From NCBI GenBank assembly GCA_024233865.1, contig JACKPA010000022.1:1-46623 (forward strand): a DNA stretch of 46,623 nucleotides, in the 5' to 3' direction. The notes under the pieces are model-generated. The model did not search any database and was not told where the DNA came from. It worked only from the letters and a program-made list of their open reading frames with translations. The translations under genes were made by a program, and so were the position numbers. The first letter of the stretch is position 1. The number at the start of each line of letters is the position of its first letter. Shown here piece by piece: positions 17,392 through 26,829 of the stretch. The stretch comes from Leptospiraceae bacterium. GTDB lineage: Bacteria > Spirochaetota > Leptospiria > Leptospirales > Leptospiraceae.

Positions 17392-20300
17392 TTAACTTTC
17401 ACTTTCAATAATTCTTATTTCATCAGAATCTAATTCGTAGAGTTCATAAACAATATCATCTATTTTTGATTCAAGAAATTGAATTTTTTTAATAACCGCT
17501 TCTTTATCAATACTTGAAATCATTTTTAAAGACACTTGATGCGAACTTATTATAGCATCAACTAATTGAATTAATTTTTCTTGTGTTTCTTTAGCATCTA
17601 TTTTTTTTATTGGAATTTTCGCTAAAGGCTCATTAAAATATTCTCTAGATTTACCTTTTGGTTTACCAATAAAACCATAAAACCAATCCATAAGTTTTGA
17701 ATTCAGTATAGCTAAAACATATTTTATATTGAAGTTCGGATCGTTTATAATTATTGTTCTGATGTCTCCCCCATCATTAAAATATTGCGAATTATCAAAA
17801 GCAAATCTATTATTTTCAGCTCTATAAGGTACCACAATTTTTTCTTTTGAATCAAAAACTTCTTTTTTTCTTGGTCTTTCAAATCTGTACCAAGGATATA
17901 AACCCTTGCTGACTTCATTCCTATTAGAAAGTATTTTTTTATGTTGTTTTAGATAATTGTATATATTTGGATAGTTTTTTGGATTTGTATTTTTATCTAT
18001 ATATATTAGAACAGAATTTCTATCTTTTATATTGTATTTTTCTATATCAGAGTTTTTAATATTTTTTCTAATAATTTCTTTTTCAAAATTATTATCATCT
18101 GCAAATTTTTTACTTACCGTAAAAACTTCATTTTTACCAGAGGTAGAGCCTTTTTCAATAATTGAAATTGATCCTAAATTAACAGAATTTATATATAATT
18201 TTTCTATTATATTACTTTGAATGTTAGAGGATAACATCCATTCGTCTTCTAGTTTTTCTTTTGAAATGACTGTCTTTTCAAAATTTAGCTCTAAATTTTC
18301 TTTATTAAAATCATTCTGAATATTCAGGTTAAAGTAAAACAATTGATTTGAGGATTCTTTTTTAGATATAATAATATTTGTGTGAATATTTGCATCCTCA
18401 AATACACGATAGTTTTGAAAATTTAATATAATTTGAATAAATGGCTTTAGATAAATCCTTAATTTTTTTGCATAACTGTTTCCCAAATAGTAATTGGATG
18501 TTATAAATCCCGAAGTTCCATTTTGTCTTAAAAGGTTAATTCCTTTATATATAAAGTAATACATTATGTCATTATAACCTGTATGAATTTCTTGATAAAT
18601 ACTTTCCAAATATTGAAAGTATTTTTTAGTTAAAATATTAATATTATAATAAGGTGGATTCCCTAGTATAAAATCAAAACCTCCATGATCCATAATAGCT
18701 TTAAATTCCCTATTCCATTCAAATGGTCTAATACTTTTTTCTTCTTCCCTGGATAAAATCAGTTCATTACTGTAATAATCTAATCCAACCAAACTGTTAC
18801 CACATTTAATGTTTCCTTCCAATGGTGGTAATATTGTTGTATGAAATAACGTCCTTTCATTATAGACTTCATAGTGACTTGTATTTTCCAATGCCTTTAA
18901 AGATAAACTCATTTTAGTTACTTCAACAGCTTGAGGATCAATATCTACTCCATAAATACAAGATTTTAAAATATCTCTTTTTATCTTTGAAGTTAATCGA
19001 ACATTTCCATCACTATCTAAATAAACTAATGTTTTTTCTTCTCTACTAAGTTTTTCTATTTGAGTTGTTCCATTTTCTGTTTTAACTTTTTTTTGATAAT
19101 ATTTGCTTGTCCACTGTATTAGGGCATTATAGGCAGAAATCAAAAATGAACCAGAACCACATGCAGGATCACATATTTTAATCTCTAATAACTCACTAAA
19201 CTTTTTACAATCCTGTAATTTATTTCCAATCGTTTTTTCTACAATATAATTAACTATATAATCTGGTGTATAATATACTCCACCAGCTTTTCTCACTTCT
19301 GGTTTGTAATCAATCTTAGCTTGTTTTGCAGTTGTTACAACCACCTTACCTAGAAATTGTTCATAGATCGTTCCTAAAATTTCAATTGGAATTACTTTAA
19401 AATTGTATCTTGAATTTTGAGGTAGGAAATCTTTTAAAACATCCAACAATATCTTATTACTAACTATAACGGCATCTAATTCTGGTCTTTTTGTGAAAAT
19501 ACTTCCATTATAAGTTTTGTCCAATTGTTCAAAAATTTCTTTAAATTCATCGTATATAATACCTTCTTCTTTATTTTTAATACTTTTTATTTTGTTTACA
19601 ATTTTCTCGATATAGTCTTCTTCAATTTCTCTATCAACTAGTACCTTGATAAATATAAATCTATCCAAAATAAGTTGAACCGTTTGTGTAATAAACTCTG
19701 CTGAAAATTCAGGATGATACTTCTTAACGTCTTTGGCAAGTTTAATTCTCCATCCGTTTTTTTCATCATCTAAATCTTTTAAAAAAGCCTTATCTGGAGG
19801 TATGCGATTCTCTTTAATTTTTTTTTCACTAATGTACAATTTTTCAAGAGATCCATTGCGGACGTTTTCCCTTTCAAAATATTCCCATAATTTATCAAAA
19901 TTTTTAATATAATCAATGTAAGTCCAATCAAGTACACAATAATTATTTAACGTTTCATGATTTTTTACAGGAAATGTACAATCAAAAAATCTAAATTCTT
20001 CAAAATCGGTTAATAGAGCAAAATCTACTTTTTCATATTCAGGTCTTGTTTGTGTTGAGTAGGAATAAGAATAAGCCTGCCAGATATAATCTGTTCTTTT
20101 CTGTAAATCATATTTTGTATGTTTAGCTTCAATATAGAATCGTCTTTTATTTTCTAATTGTAAAAGGTAATCTGGCTCTTTTCTGTTTCTACCCTGGGCT
20201 TGAACAATAAACTCTCTTTCATGAGGACTTACAATTCCTTCATTGGAAATATTCCAATTTAGGTATTTGAAAAGTGGTTTGATAAATTCATCCCCAATTT

Positions 20301-20403
20301 GTGCTTCCTTGTATTCTTTAGATGTTTTGATAAAATCAAGTTTAGCTTCAAAAGATTCAGTTAATTCTTTAATTTTTTCTCTAGATTCTTCTTTTGTGTA
20401 CAT
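17392..20403 (-). CDS. type IIG restriction-modification enzyme (endonuclease/N6-adenine methyltransferase fusion)
   Basis: About 1003 residues in a single polypeptide that should both cut and methylate DNA. The N-terminal PD-(D/E)xK nuclease has PD at residues 77-78 and E-A-K at 92-94 (FYIEAKH). A helical linker with EILGTIYEQFLGK precedes the methyltransferase: motif X-like GGVYYTPDYIVNYIV, AdoMet motif I DPACGSGSF from Asp412, and the catalytic NPPY from Asn582. The last 400 residues, with a TaqI_C-type region (PWYRFERPRK), should read the target. This is the Eco57I/TaqI-like gamma class. ATG 20403 is preferred over a TTG at 20415. No separate restriction or specificity gene is adjacent, as expected for this class. 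Confidence 0.85.
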   Translation of the reverse strand: MYTKEESREKIKELTESFEAKLDFIKTSKEYKEAQIGDEFIKPLFKYLNWNISNEGIVSPHEREFIVQAQGRNRKEPDYLLQLENKRRFYIEAKHTKYDLQKRTDYIWQAYSYSYSTQTRPEYEKVDFALLTDFEEFRFFDCTFPVKNHETLNNYCVLDWTYIDYIKNFDKLWEYFERENVRNGSLEKLYISEKKIKENRIPPDKAFLKDLDDEKNGWRIKLAKDVKKYHPEFSAEFITQTVQLILDRFIFIKVLVDREIEEDYIEKIVNKIKSIKNKEEGIIYDEFKEIFEQLDKTYNGSIFTKRPELDAVIVSNKILLDVLKDFLPQNSRYNFKVIPIEILGTIYEQFLGKVVVTTAKQAKIDYKPEVRKAGGVYYTPDYIVNYIVEKTIGNKLQDCKKFSELLEIKICDPACGSGSFLISAYNALIQWTSKYYQKKVKTENGTTQIEKLSREEKTLVYLDSDGNVRLTSKIKRDILKSCIYGVDIDPQAVEVTKMSLSLKALENTSHYEVYNERTLFHTTILPPLEGNIKCGNSLVGLDYYSNELILSREEEKSIRPFEWNREFKAIMDHGGFDFILGNPPYYNINILTKKYFQYLESIYQEIHTGYNDIMYYFIYKGINLLRQNGTSGFITSNYYLGNSYAKKLRIYLKPFIQIILNFQNYRVFEDANIHTNIIISKKESSNQLFYFNLNIQNDFNKENLELNFEKTVISKEKLEDEWMLSSNIQSNIIEKLYINSVNLGSISIIEKGSTSGKNEVFTVSKKFADDNNFEKEIIRKNIKNSDIEKYNIKDRNSVLIYIDKNTNPKNYPNIYNYLKQHKKILSNRNEVSKGLYPWYRFERPRKKEVFDSKEKIVVPYRAENNRFAFDNSQYFNDGGDIRTIIINDPNFNIKYVLAILNSKLMDWFYGFIGKPKGKSREYFNEPLAKIPIKKIDAKETQEKLIQLVDAIISSHQVSLKMISSIDKEAVIKKIQFLESKIDDIVYELYELDSDEIRIIESES

Positions 20404-20905
20404 CGTTCTACTCAAAATTTTACTTTAATGCGACAAAGTTCTCAAATATATTTTTAAAAAATTAATACAGTTTCAATAAAATTTTCTTTATTTATTGTCA
20501 TATAAAAATTACTTTATACAATGTGTAAAGAAGGAAACTGAAAAACTGACACCCATGGCAAAAAAAGAAGAAGAAAAGAAATTGAATTTAAACGGCACAC
20601 AACTGAGCATACCCACTGCGGAAGCGAACCAAAATTGGAAGTTGTTCGCTTCCTTGCACCGAGAAAAGCCTTGGTTCTCCAAGCAAGTGCTTTGCCTTCG
20701 CACGATTGGAAGTTGCTTAGTCACAGCACTTGCATTGGCAAAAGCTCACTTGCTCGGTGACATGCCGAAGCGGCACGTCGGGTATGCTCTGACGTTAGAT
20801 GCCATTTGAAAAGCTTTAATTTTACGACAGGAAATTATAAGAAGCAAAAAATGAATTATTACACAATGGAAGCTAAAATAAGAATTTATTGATAGAGGTT
20901 AAACT
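20404..20905. other. gap holding repeat copy 1
   Basis: Between the restriction-modification gene and the RHS 5' fragment. Bases 20594-20803 are copy 1 of the hairpin-rich repeat. The reading frame 20495-20809 that crosses it owes its length to the repeat and is not a convincing gene. The rest is very AT-rich and presumably carries the divergent promoters. Confidence 0.5.
20594..20803 (+). repeat. hairpin-rich accessory-region repeat, copy 1
   Basis: A 210-bp element clearly less AT-rich than its flanks, with imperfect terminal inverted repeats (left GAGCATACCC, right GGGTATGCTC, plus outer GGCA/TGCC). Internal stems include GGAAGCGAAC with GTTCGCTTCC, CAAGTGC with GCACTTG, CACCGAG with CTCGGTG, and TGCCG with CGGCA. 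The right end GTTAGATGCC matches the GTTRRRY consensus of integron attC ends. Two further copies lie at 43820 and 46481, in the same orientation. It could be a MITE or an attC-like site. Confidence 0.75.
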
Positions 20906-21109
20906 ATGACTATTTATCCAAAAATAATAAATTTATATATTAAAAAAGCATTAAAAAATATTCCTATCATTATTTTATCAATCTTTTTCCTTAGTAATAC
21001 AGGAAATCAAGTTGACTTACCTCAATTCCTTCCTGAAATTACCGTAGATGCAAACGGAAAAGCAAACATGGTAATTGACATCGAGCTACCGGGTATGACT
21101 AAGAAATAA
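20906..21109 (+). pseudogene. 5' fragment of SpvB/RHS toxin gene (cut by ISKra4)
   Basis: Encodes the N-terminal 61 residues of a secreted SpvB/RHS protein: a hydrophobic signal segment (residues about 18-33), then LPEITVDANGKANMVIDIELP, the opening strand of the SpvB/TcdB-type domain. At 21090 the gene is interrupted by an ISKra4-family element, and the frame ends a few codons into it at 21109. Removing the element and one copy of the 8-bp duplication joins this fragment in frame to the large part starting at 22464, restoring a gene of about 1381 codons. As it stands, the signal sequence is separated from the toxin body, so export of the toxin by this route should be lost. Confidence 0.8.
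21083..21090 (+). repeat. target-site duplication, left copy (ISKra4 element)
   Basis: GAGCTACC directly before the element; the identical octamer is at 22456-22463. Confidence 0.85.
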
Positions 21110-22455
21110 TGTTAAAGTAAATAGGTAAAGATGCCAAAAATAATGGTATGGCAGCAAAAATACTAAAGTGTGATAAAGATAAAGTTTATATAGAGATAGA
21201 AATAAAATTAACAAATTCGATGTTAGAGACAGAGAATATAATTCAATCATCCTTGAATGAAGCTGGATGCTTAGCAACAGGCAAAGCATTGGAAAGATTT
21301 GATACGGATGGAAGTCCGATGCTACTGGGAAATGTAAAATTCACAAGTAAAGGTAAAGAGCCAAAGAGTTACCAAACACCTTATGGAAAGACGGAAATAG
21401 AACGACATGTATACCAGACCAGCGAAGGAGGGAAAACATATTGTCCCTTAGAATATCAAGCCAGAATAATAAACAGTACCACTACTCCAAAGTTTGCACA
21501 AATAGTATCGGATAAATATGCAGAGCTTGATGGAAGAGCAGTAGCAAGAGATTTGGAAAAAAATCATGGACGAAAAGTTCCCTTATTATACATCCAGAAT
21601 GTAGCAGAAAGTGTTCAAGCCATAGCAGAAGCAAAAGAAGAAAAATGGGGATATAAAGTTCCTCATTTAGACGTTCCGGTAGCAACTGTAAGTATAGGGA
21701 TGGATGGAGCAAATGTGTATATTTTAGGTGAAAAGTTTAAACAAGTAATGGTTGGTACAATAGGGTTACATGACAAAGACGGAAATAGGTTGTATACGAG
21801 TTATATAGCAAGTCATCCGGAGCATGGAAAAGAGTTGTTTAAGAAAAAAATGGATGCGGAGATAATACAGATAAAAAATCAGTATCCGAATGTGAATTAT
21901 ATAGGTCTTGCGGATGGAGCAAAGGATAATTGGACTTTTTTGGAAAAATACGTAGATATTTTAACATTGGATTTTTACCATGTAACGGAATATCTTTCTA
22001 TAGCATCTAAGATAATATATGAGACCAAAAGTGAACAAGAAATGAAGCTAAGTGAATGGTGTCATCAGTTGAAGCATGAAGAAGGTGGGGCAAAAATCAT
22101 TTTGGAATCAATTAAAACCCATTTTGAAAATGGAAAGTATTCAAAGAAAGACCGTGAGGACTTACAAAAGGTAATTACGTATTTTACAAATAACCATGAT
22201 AAAATGAATTATCCGAATAATCTTGATAAAAAATTGCCAATAGGCTCCGGTATAACAGAGGCCGCTTGCAAAATGATTGTGAAAGAAAGACTTTGTAAAT
22301 CCGGAATGAAATGGAAACGAAATGGGGTTAGAGTCGTTTTGGATTTAAGAACTATGATTTATACTCCAGATAGGTGGGAACAGTTCTGGAGCAAAATCAA
22401 CCAATATGGAACTTATACTCATGTATAAGTTTAACATTAAATATAAGTCATACCC
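21091..22455 (+). mobile_element. ISKra4-family insertion sequence
   Basis: A complete-looking element of 1365 bp. It begins GGGTATGACT and ends with the complementary AGTCATACCC, a short terminal inverted repeat. It carries one transposase gene of 426 codons and is flanked by the 8-bp direct repeat GAGCTACC. It lies inside an SpvB/RHS gene in the same orientation. The exact duplication and the intact transposase suggest a fairly recent insertion. Confidence 0.85.
21148..22428 (+). CDS. ISKra4-family transposase
   Basis: A 426-residue DDE-type transposase. Recognisable family segments are TPYGKTEIERHVYQ near residue 75, the VSIGMDGANVYI catalytic-Asp region around residue 185, YIGLADGAKDNW around residue 250, LDFYHVTEYLSIA around residue 275, and the strongly conserved C-terminal block LPIGSGITEAACK...RLCKSGMKWK...YTPDRWEQFW. 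Length is typical and the frame is uninterrupted, so it is probably functional. The first Met (21148) is accepted because it follows the element's left end by only about 57 bp; no strong ribosome-binding site is visible. It ends 27 bp before the right end of the element. Confidence 0.88.
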   Translation: MAAKILKCDKDKVYIEIEIKLTNSMLETENIIQSSLNEAGCLATGKALERFDTDGSPMLLGNVKFTSKGKEPKSYQTPYGKTEIERHVYQTSEGGKTYCPLEYQARIINSTTTPKFAQIVSDKYAELDGRAVARDLEKNHGRKVPLLYIQNVAESVQAIAEAKEEKWGYKVPHLDVPVATVSIGMDGANVYILGEKFKQVMVGTIGLHDKDGNRLYTSYIASHPEHGKELFKKKMDAEIIQIKNQYPNVNYIGLADGAKDNWTFLEKYVDILTLDFYHVTEYLSIASKIIYETKSEQEMKLSEWCHQLKHEEGGAKIILESIKTHFENGKYSKKDREDLQKVITYFTNNHDKMNYPNNLDKKLPIGSGITEAACKMIVKERLCKSGMKWKRNGVRVVLDLRTMIYTPDRWEQFWSKINQYGTYTHV

Positions 22456-22463
22456 GAGCTACC
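22456..22463 (+). repeat. target-site duplication, right copy (ISKra4 element)
   Basis: GAGCTACC directly after the element; the partner of 21083-21090. Confidence 0.85.
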
Positions 22464-22494
22464 CGCTTCAAATGCTTTTCAACCAAACGTTCAA

Positions 22495-25400
22495 TTGGCT
22501 TATAACTCCAATACACAAAACGGATTTTTTGGAATCGGTTGGCAGATGCCGAGTTTGCACACCATTTCACGCTGGGAATTGGCTGGTGTTCATTATGACT
22601 TAGAAGACCGTTTTGTCAGCTCACTTGGTGGAACTATGCAAAAACTTACAACGGGAAATTATCGTAATCAAGTTGAAAGTGAATCTTACAACCTTTTTGT
22701 CCCTTCGGGAACATGTGGAGTTGGTCCTTGTCAGTGGACTGTAACGGATAAAAACGGAATTAAATACTACTTCGGTCATACCGCAGATTCTCGAATTGAA
22801 ACACTAAATTTGCCACCCGGAAAATCGGGTTCTGTCAAGATTTGGGCTTTGAACAAAGTGGAAGACCCAAACGGAAATTTTTACACCATATCTTATATCA
22901 AAGACGCATCCGGTTTTTATTATCCGAAAACAATTAGTTATAGCGACAAAACAATCGAATTTACTCTTTCGACAAGAAGTGATAAAAACAAAGAATACGC
23001 AGAAAACATCCAATCGGGAATGGATAAAATTGTCACAGGAATTAAAATCACTTCCGCAGGTGAAACGTTCCGAGATTACACCCTCCACTATGAAATTGGC
23101 AGTTCCAAACGAAGTAAGCTTTCCAAAGTCTCTTTGGCTGGTTACAAAGATTTATCTTTGAGCTATACCGAAACGGTTAAAACCTTAACGAAATTAGATA
23201 ACGTTTCAAGTAGTATCCAGTTAGACTATAGAGTTCCTTTTTATAACCAAGCAAAGTGCGATGAGATAAAGTCTTATTGTGATTGCAGTGCCTCTTCTGC
23301 TTGTAGGACAGCCGCAGCCAAACAAGGTAAAGACGTTCAGGAAGAATGCGCGGAAGGTGTTGCACTCATGGGAGACTATTGCATCTTAGGGATGCAGATA
23401 GGTCCTATGATCTTTATGGATGACGTAGACAAGAATGAGAAAACAGATCTAATAAAAATTACAGGTGGCAAAAATGACAATCATATAAGCGTTGCCAAGA
23501 TTACGGAAACACAATACCAAGAATATCCTGTTTCTCCTGCTTGGCAACTACGAATCAATTCCTTTGTATCTACTGCCGACATTGACGGTGACGGAGCAAA
23601 AGAACTTTGGATTGCAGAAGAGAATGGCAAGACTTTAAAGATAGTTAAGCCTTCCAACTACGTATTCAATCAAGTTTCGGACACCGGACTTGTAATCGAC
23701 AATATCGGATACGATCCTAACAACATGAAGTTGACTTCCAATAATTTTGCTATAGACATGGACGCTGACGGCAGAACGGATTTTGTAATGGTCTACGATT
23801 CTCCTTCGGAAAACAAAACTCGTTTTAAAATCTATCTTTCCAACGGTAGCGGTTTTAACTCGAATCCCATTCAAATAGAGGCTGGTTATGCAGACAGTGA
23901 AAACAGTTTACGATTTTTGTCTGATATAGATTCCAAAACGGGTCAAATTACGAAGAAGACAGACATAAACGGAGGAGTAAGCGAAATTGAATTCGATGAT
24001 TACGGCAGGATTACACTAGTCAAAAATCCAGATGAATCCAATTGGAGCAAAAAGTTCATCTACTCCAACTCTCCAAACAATACTTACGTGGAAGAGAGAG
24101 AAAGAGTTGCAGACGAATCCGATAGCATAAGTATACTTCCGCTACCTTTGATCGGATCAAGTGAGACCTACACTTGGACGAGGAGTTACTTTGATAACCA
24201 AGGCAAAATTAGCAAAAAAGAAACCTCTGGTAAAGATGGAAAAGTCTACACAGAAGACTTTACTTATGACTATTTGGGAAGACTAATAAGTCAAACCGAC
24301 CCTTATATTTCCAGTGTGGAAACACCCAAATACACGACCTTAGAATACAACGACCCGGAAGGCAGGCTAACAAAAGTCACCAAACCGAATGGAAACGAAG
24401 TTACTTATTTTTACAATCGGTTTACTGTCACCAAGACTTCTACAGACAAACCAATCGAAATAGCAACGAGTAACGCACTCGGACAAGTTCTTTCTCAAAC
24501 CATCGGGGATTTAACTACATCTTACGCTTATAATGAAAGCGGTAGGGTTTCCGACATAACCGAACCAAGCGGAAACAAGGTTCGTTTGGACTACGACAGA
24601 GCAGGAAATATTCTATCAAAAATAGATTCTAATTCAGGAAAGATCACTTACGCTTACAACTTAATTGGAAACTTAACATCCAGTACAGATGCTCGTGGAG
24701 TTACAATCAAATACACCTATTATCAAGACGGAAGGTTTCACAAATACAGTGCAAATGGTGAAGAAGTGGAATATTTCTATGACGAAAACCAAGCAAACGC
24801 CAAAGGTAAAGTCACAAAGATCAAAGACAATACGGGAGAAGTAAAACTTGAATACGACAAGAGAGGAAATGTTGTAAAAAGAACGCACTTGATTGAAAAT
24901 TATGAAATCAAGTTTGAATACGCGCACGATTCCATGAATCGAACCAGACAAATCATCTATCCGGATGGAACGATTGTCAGCTACATCTACAATGATAAAG
25001 AACTGGAAACCATCAAGATGCTCCCAAACGACGGGAGATCAAAAGAACTCAAAATGCTTGGCTTCCAATTTGATGAAACTCAAAACAAATCAAGCTTCGT
25101 TCCTTTTGCCAACTTACAAAACCAACAATACTTGTTTGCTTTCCTATTCTCTGTTCTTCTAATTGTACTACTTATACAACAAACACAAACAAATCTGCGT
25201 TTATCTGTGTTTATCTGTGGTAACATATTTGCTCTTTCTCTTGCCCTAATCACCTGCACGAAATCAAAAGACAACTTTCCATTCTTTGCCTTCACTTCCT
25301 TCATTGGAACTGATACACCTTCCGTAAACGATGCTCAAGGTAATGAAAACGCAGCCGGCGGCGGTGGTTCCGCCAACGCACCGATAGAAGGACTCTACTT

Positions 25401-26424
25401 CTTCCACACCGATCACTTGGATTCTGTCACTATGCTAACCAATACTAGCGGAGAGGTTGTTGCCGGAACTACCCTTGGATCCGGAAAAAGCATCATATCT
25501 TACACACCTTACGGTGAAATAGACAGAGACCACTCCGGTGGACCGGACATCTTCCGATATAAATATACCGGTCAAGAAGAGGACAAAGAGACAGGACTTT
25601 ATTATTACAAGGCACGTTACTACGACCCAAAGATAGGGCGTTTCTTACAACCCGATACGGTATTACAAACGTCCTCACCGTTTGGAACAAACCAATATAT
25701 GTACGTAGAAGGGAATCCTGTGATGTACAATGATCCAACAGGGCATTGTATAAATCCCGTTCTTGCAAAAGATTTTTCCTTAAATAGTAGTCCGAATTGG
25801 CTAATTGGTGAATCCTACTTTATTACGAGTCACAACTATACAGGACCAGGTAGATGTGAGAATAGACAACCAGATCGGAAAAGTGCATATCAATTTTTAT
25901 TTTTGGAGTCAATAGAAAATATTGATGATCCAAATAAACAACATGTAGCGAGGTTGATGTTACATGAATTTGTTATGTCAAATATAAGAAAAGGTAAAGA
26001 AACTTTTCTAGATGGTCTAAATACTGACAGAAAAAAATATACAATGTATTTAGGAACTTTTGTTTTAGCAGACGTTATTAAATCTCCAATTGCATTATTA
26101 GTTTACAATTTAATGACTAGGGGAGGAAAAATAAAAGAACCTGTATCCGTAATTGATAGGGCTTCTTATAATCATGATTATTCCCATGGAAGCAATCCTT
26201 TTAACCAACCAAAAGCAAAAGAAGCTAACAATCAGTGGGTGAAAAGTGCATGGAAAAATTCTAAATATCCATGGGAATATGGTCAAGCATTTGTAGGAAC
26301 TATACTATTTAAAGGAGCGAATCTTATTGGTGATCTAGGTAGAGAAATTGGTAACATCAAGAAAATAAATGTTAAAGAAAAAATCTGTGGTAAAAAAGGA
26401 AGAGGGTGTAAAGGACAACTATGA
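22495..26424 (+). CDS. SpvB/RHS-family polymorphic toxin, main fragment
   Basis: Body of a large surface or secreted RHS toxin. The frame is open from 22464, where it resumes after the ISKra4 element; the TTG at 22495 is merely the first possible start. Order: SpvB/TcdB-type region (AYNSNTQNGFFGIGW), FG-GAP/calcium-like segments (DIDGDGAKELW, DMDADGRTDFV), YD repeats (about residues 490-840), a hydrophobic segment around residue 880, then the RHS core end (FHTDHLDSVTMLT, YYYKARYYDPKIGRFLQPD, NPVMYNDPTGH). After that cleavage-type motif the final 220 or so residues are a variable tip with ASYNHDYSHG, an HD pair reminiscent of phospholipase A2-like domains. The stop overlaps the next gene (ATGA). 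It probably lacks export here because its 5' end is cut off. Confidence 0.85.
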   Translation: MAYNSNTQNGFFGIGWQMPSLHTISRWELAGVHYDLEDRFVSSLGGTMQKLTTGNYRNQVESESYNLFVPSGTCGVGPCQWTVTDKNGIKYYFGHTADSRIETLNLPPGKSGSVKIWALNKVEDPNGNFYTISYIKDASGFYYPKTISYSDKTIEFTLSTRSDKNKEYAENIQSGMDKIVTGIKITSAGETFRDYTLHYEIGSSKRSKLSKVSLAGYKDLSLSYTETVKTLTKLDNVSSSIQLDYRVPFYNQAKCDEIKSYCDCSASSACRTAAAKQGKDVQEECAEGVALMGDYCILGMQIGPMIFMDDVDKNEKTDLIKITGGKNDNHISVAKITETQYQEYPVSPAWQLRINSFVSTADIDGDGAKELWIAEENGKTLKIVKPSNYVFNQVSDTGLVIDNIGYDPNNMKLTSNNFAIDMDADGRTDFVMVYDSPSENKTRFKIYLSNGSGFNSNPIQIEAGYADSENSLRFLSDIDSKTGQITKKTDINGGVSEIEFDDYGRITLVKNPDESNWSKKFIYSNSPNNTYVEERERVADESDSISILPLPLIGSSETYTWTRSYFDNQGKISKKETSGKDGKVYTEDFTYDYLGRLISQTDPYISSVETPKYTTLEYNDPEGRLTKVTKPNGNEVTYFYNRFTVTKTSTDKPIEIATSNALGQVLSQTIGDLTTSYAYNESGRVSDITEPSGNKVRLDYDRAGNILSKIDSNSGKITYAYNLIGNLTSSTDARGVTIKYTYYQDGRFHKYSANGEEVEYFYDENQANAKGKVTKIKDNTGEVKLEYDKRGNVVKRTHLIENYEIKFEYAHDSMNRTRQIIYPDGTIVSYIYNDKELETIKMLPNDGRSKELKMLGFQFDETQNKSSFVPFANLQNQQYLFAFLFSVLLIVLLIQQTQTNLRLSVFICGNIFALSLALITCTKSKDNFPFFAFTSFIGTDTPSVNDAQGNENAAGGGGSANAPIEGLYFFHTDHLDSVTMLTNTSGEVVAGTTLGSGKSIISYTPYGEIDRDHSGGPDIFRYKYTGQEEDKETGLYYYKARYYDPKIGRFLQPDTVLQTSSPFGTNQYMYVEGNPVMYNDPTGHCINPVLAKDFSLNSSPNWLIGESYFITSHNYTGPGRCENRQPDRKSAYQFLFLESIENIDDPNKQHVARLMLHEFVMSNIRKGKETFLDGLNTDRKKYTMYLGTFVLADVIKSPIALLVYNLMTRGGKIKEPVSVIDRASYNHDYSHGSNPFNQPKAKEANNQWVKSAWKNSKYPWEYGQAFVGTILFKGANLIGDLGREIGNIKKINVKEKICGKKGRGCKGQL

Positions 26425-26705
26425 AAAAACTAATAATGACATTAATCTTATTACTATCTACTTGCATTACCAACCAGAAGGATGCGTGCAAAAATGAAAT
26501 TGCTATTGATGGAAAAGATATGCAAACTTGTATAGATGGATTATTAGGCGTTGCTGTCGTGATATCAATAGCTGACAATGAAGATGAAGTAAAAAGCCGA
26601 ACTGACTTTTTAAATTATTATGTGCTACCACAATGTATAATTTCAATAAGAGAAGAAAATAAATGTAATAAGAAATCGGAATATTTACCCGGAGTTTATT
26701 TTTAA
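26421..26705 (+). CDS. small lipoprotein, candidate RHS immunity protein
   Basis: A 94-residue protein with a signal peptide (KKLIMTLILLLSTC) and a lipobox-like LLSTC giving Cys15. The mature part has further cysteines and no recognised domain. Its ATG overlaps the RHS stop codon (ATGA), so it is translationally coupled to the toxin tip. RHS toxins are typically followed at once by a cognate immunity gene, and an exported lipoprotein would fit a toxin acting in the periplasm or on the membrane. The role is inferred from position and size, not from homology. Confidence 0.6.
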   Translation: MKKLIMTLILLLSTCITNQKDACKNEIAIDGKDMQTCIDGLLGVAVVISIADNEDEVKSRTDFLNYYVLPQCIISIREENKCNKKSEYLPGVYF

Positions 26706-26829
26706 AGGAGTTAAATAAATAACATATTATAAAGAAGAGTAAAAATGCAAAGTAGAGTAGAAAAGGAGCAAGGTAATTTAGATTTCAGTTTAATCTGTTT
26801 CAAAGTTTCCCTATATGTGTCTAAATAGC

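Noticed and set aside
20495..20809. 104-codon frame between the restriction-modification gene and the RHS fragment
   Set aside because: About two thirds of it is repeat copy 1; the other copies do not keep this frame, and the peptide looks like translated hairpin DNA.
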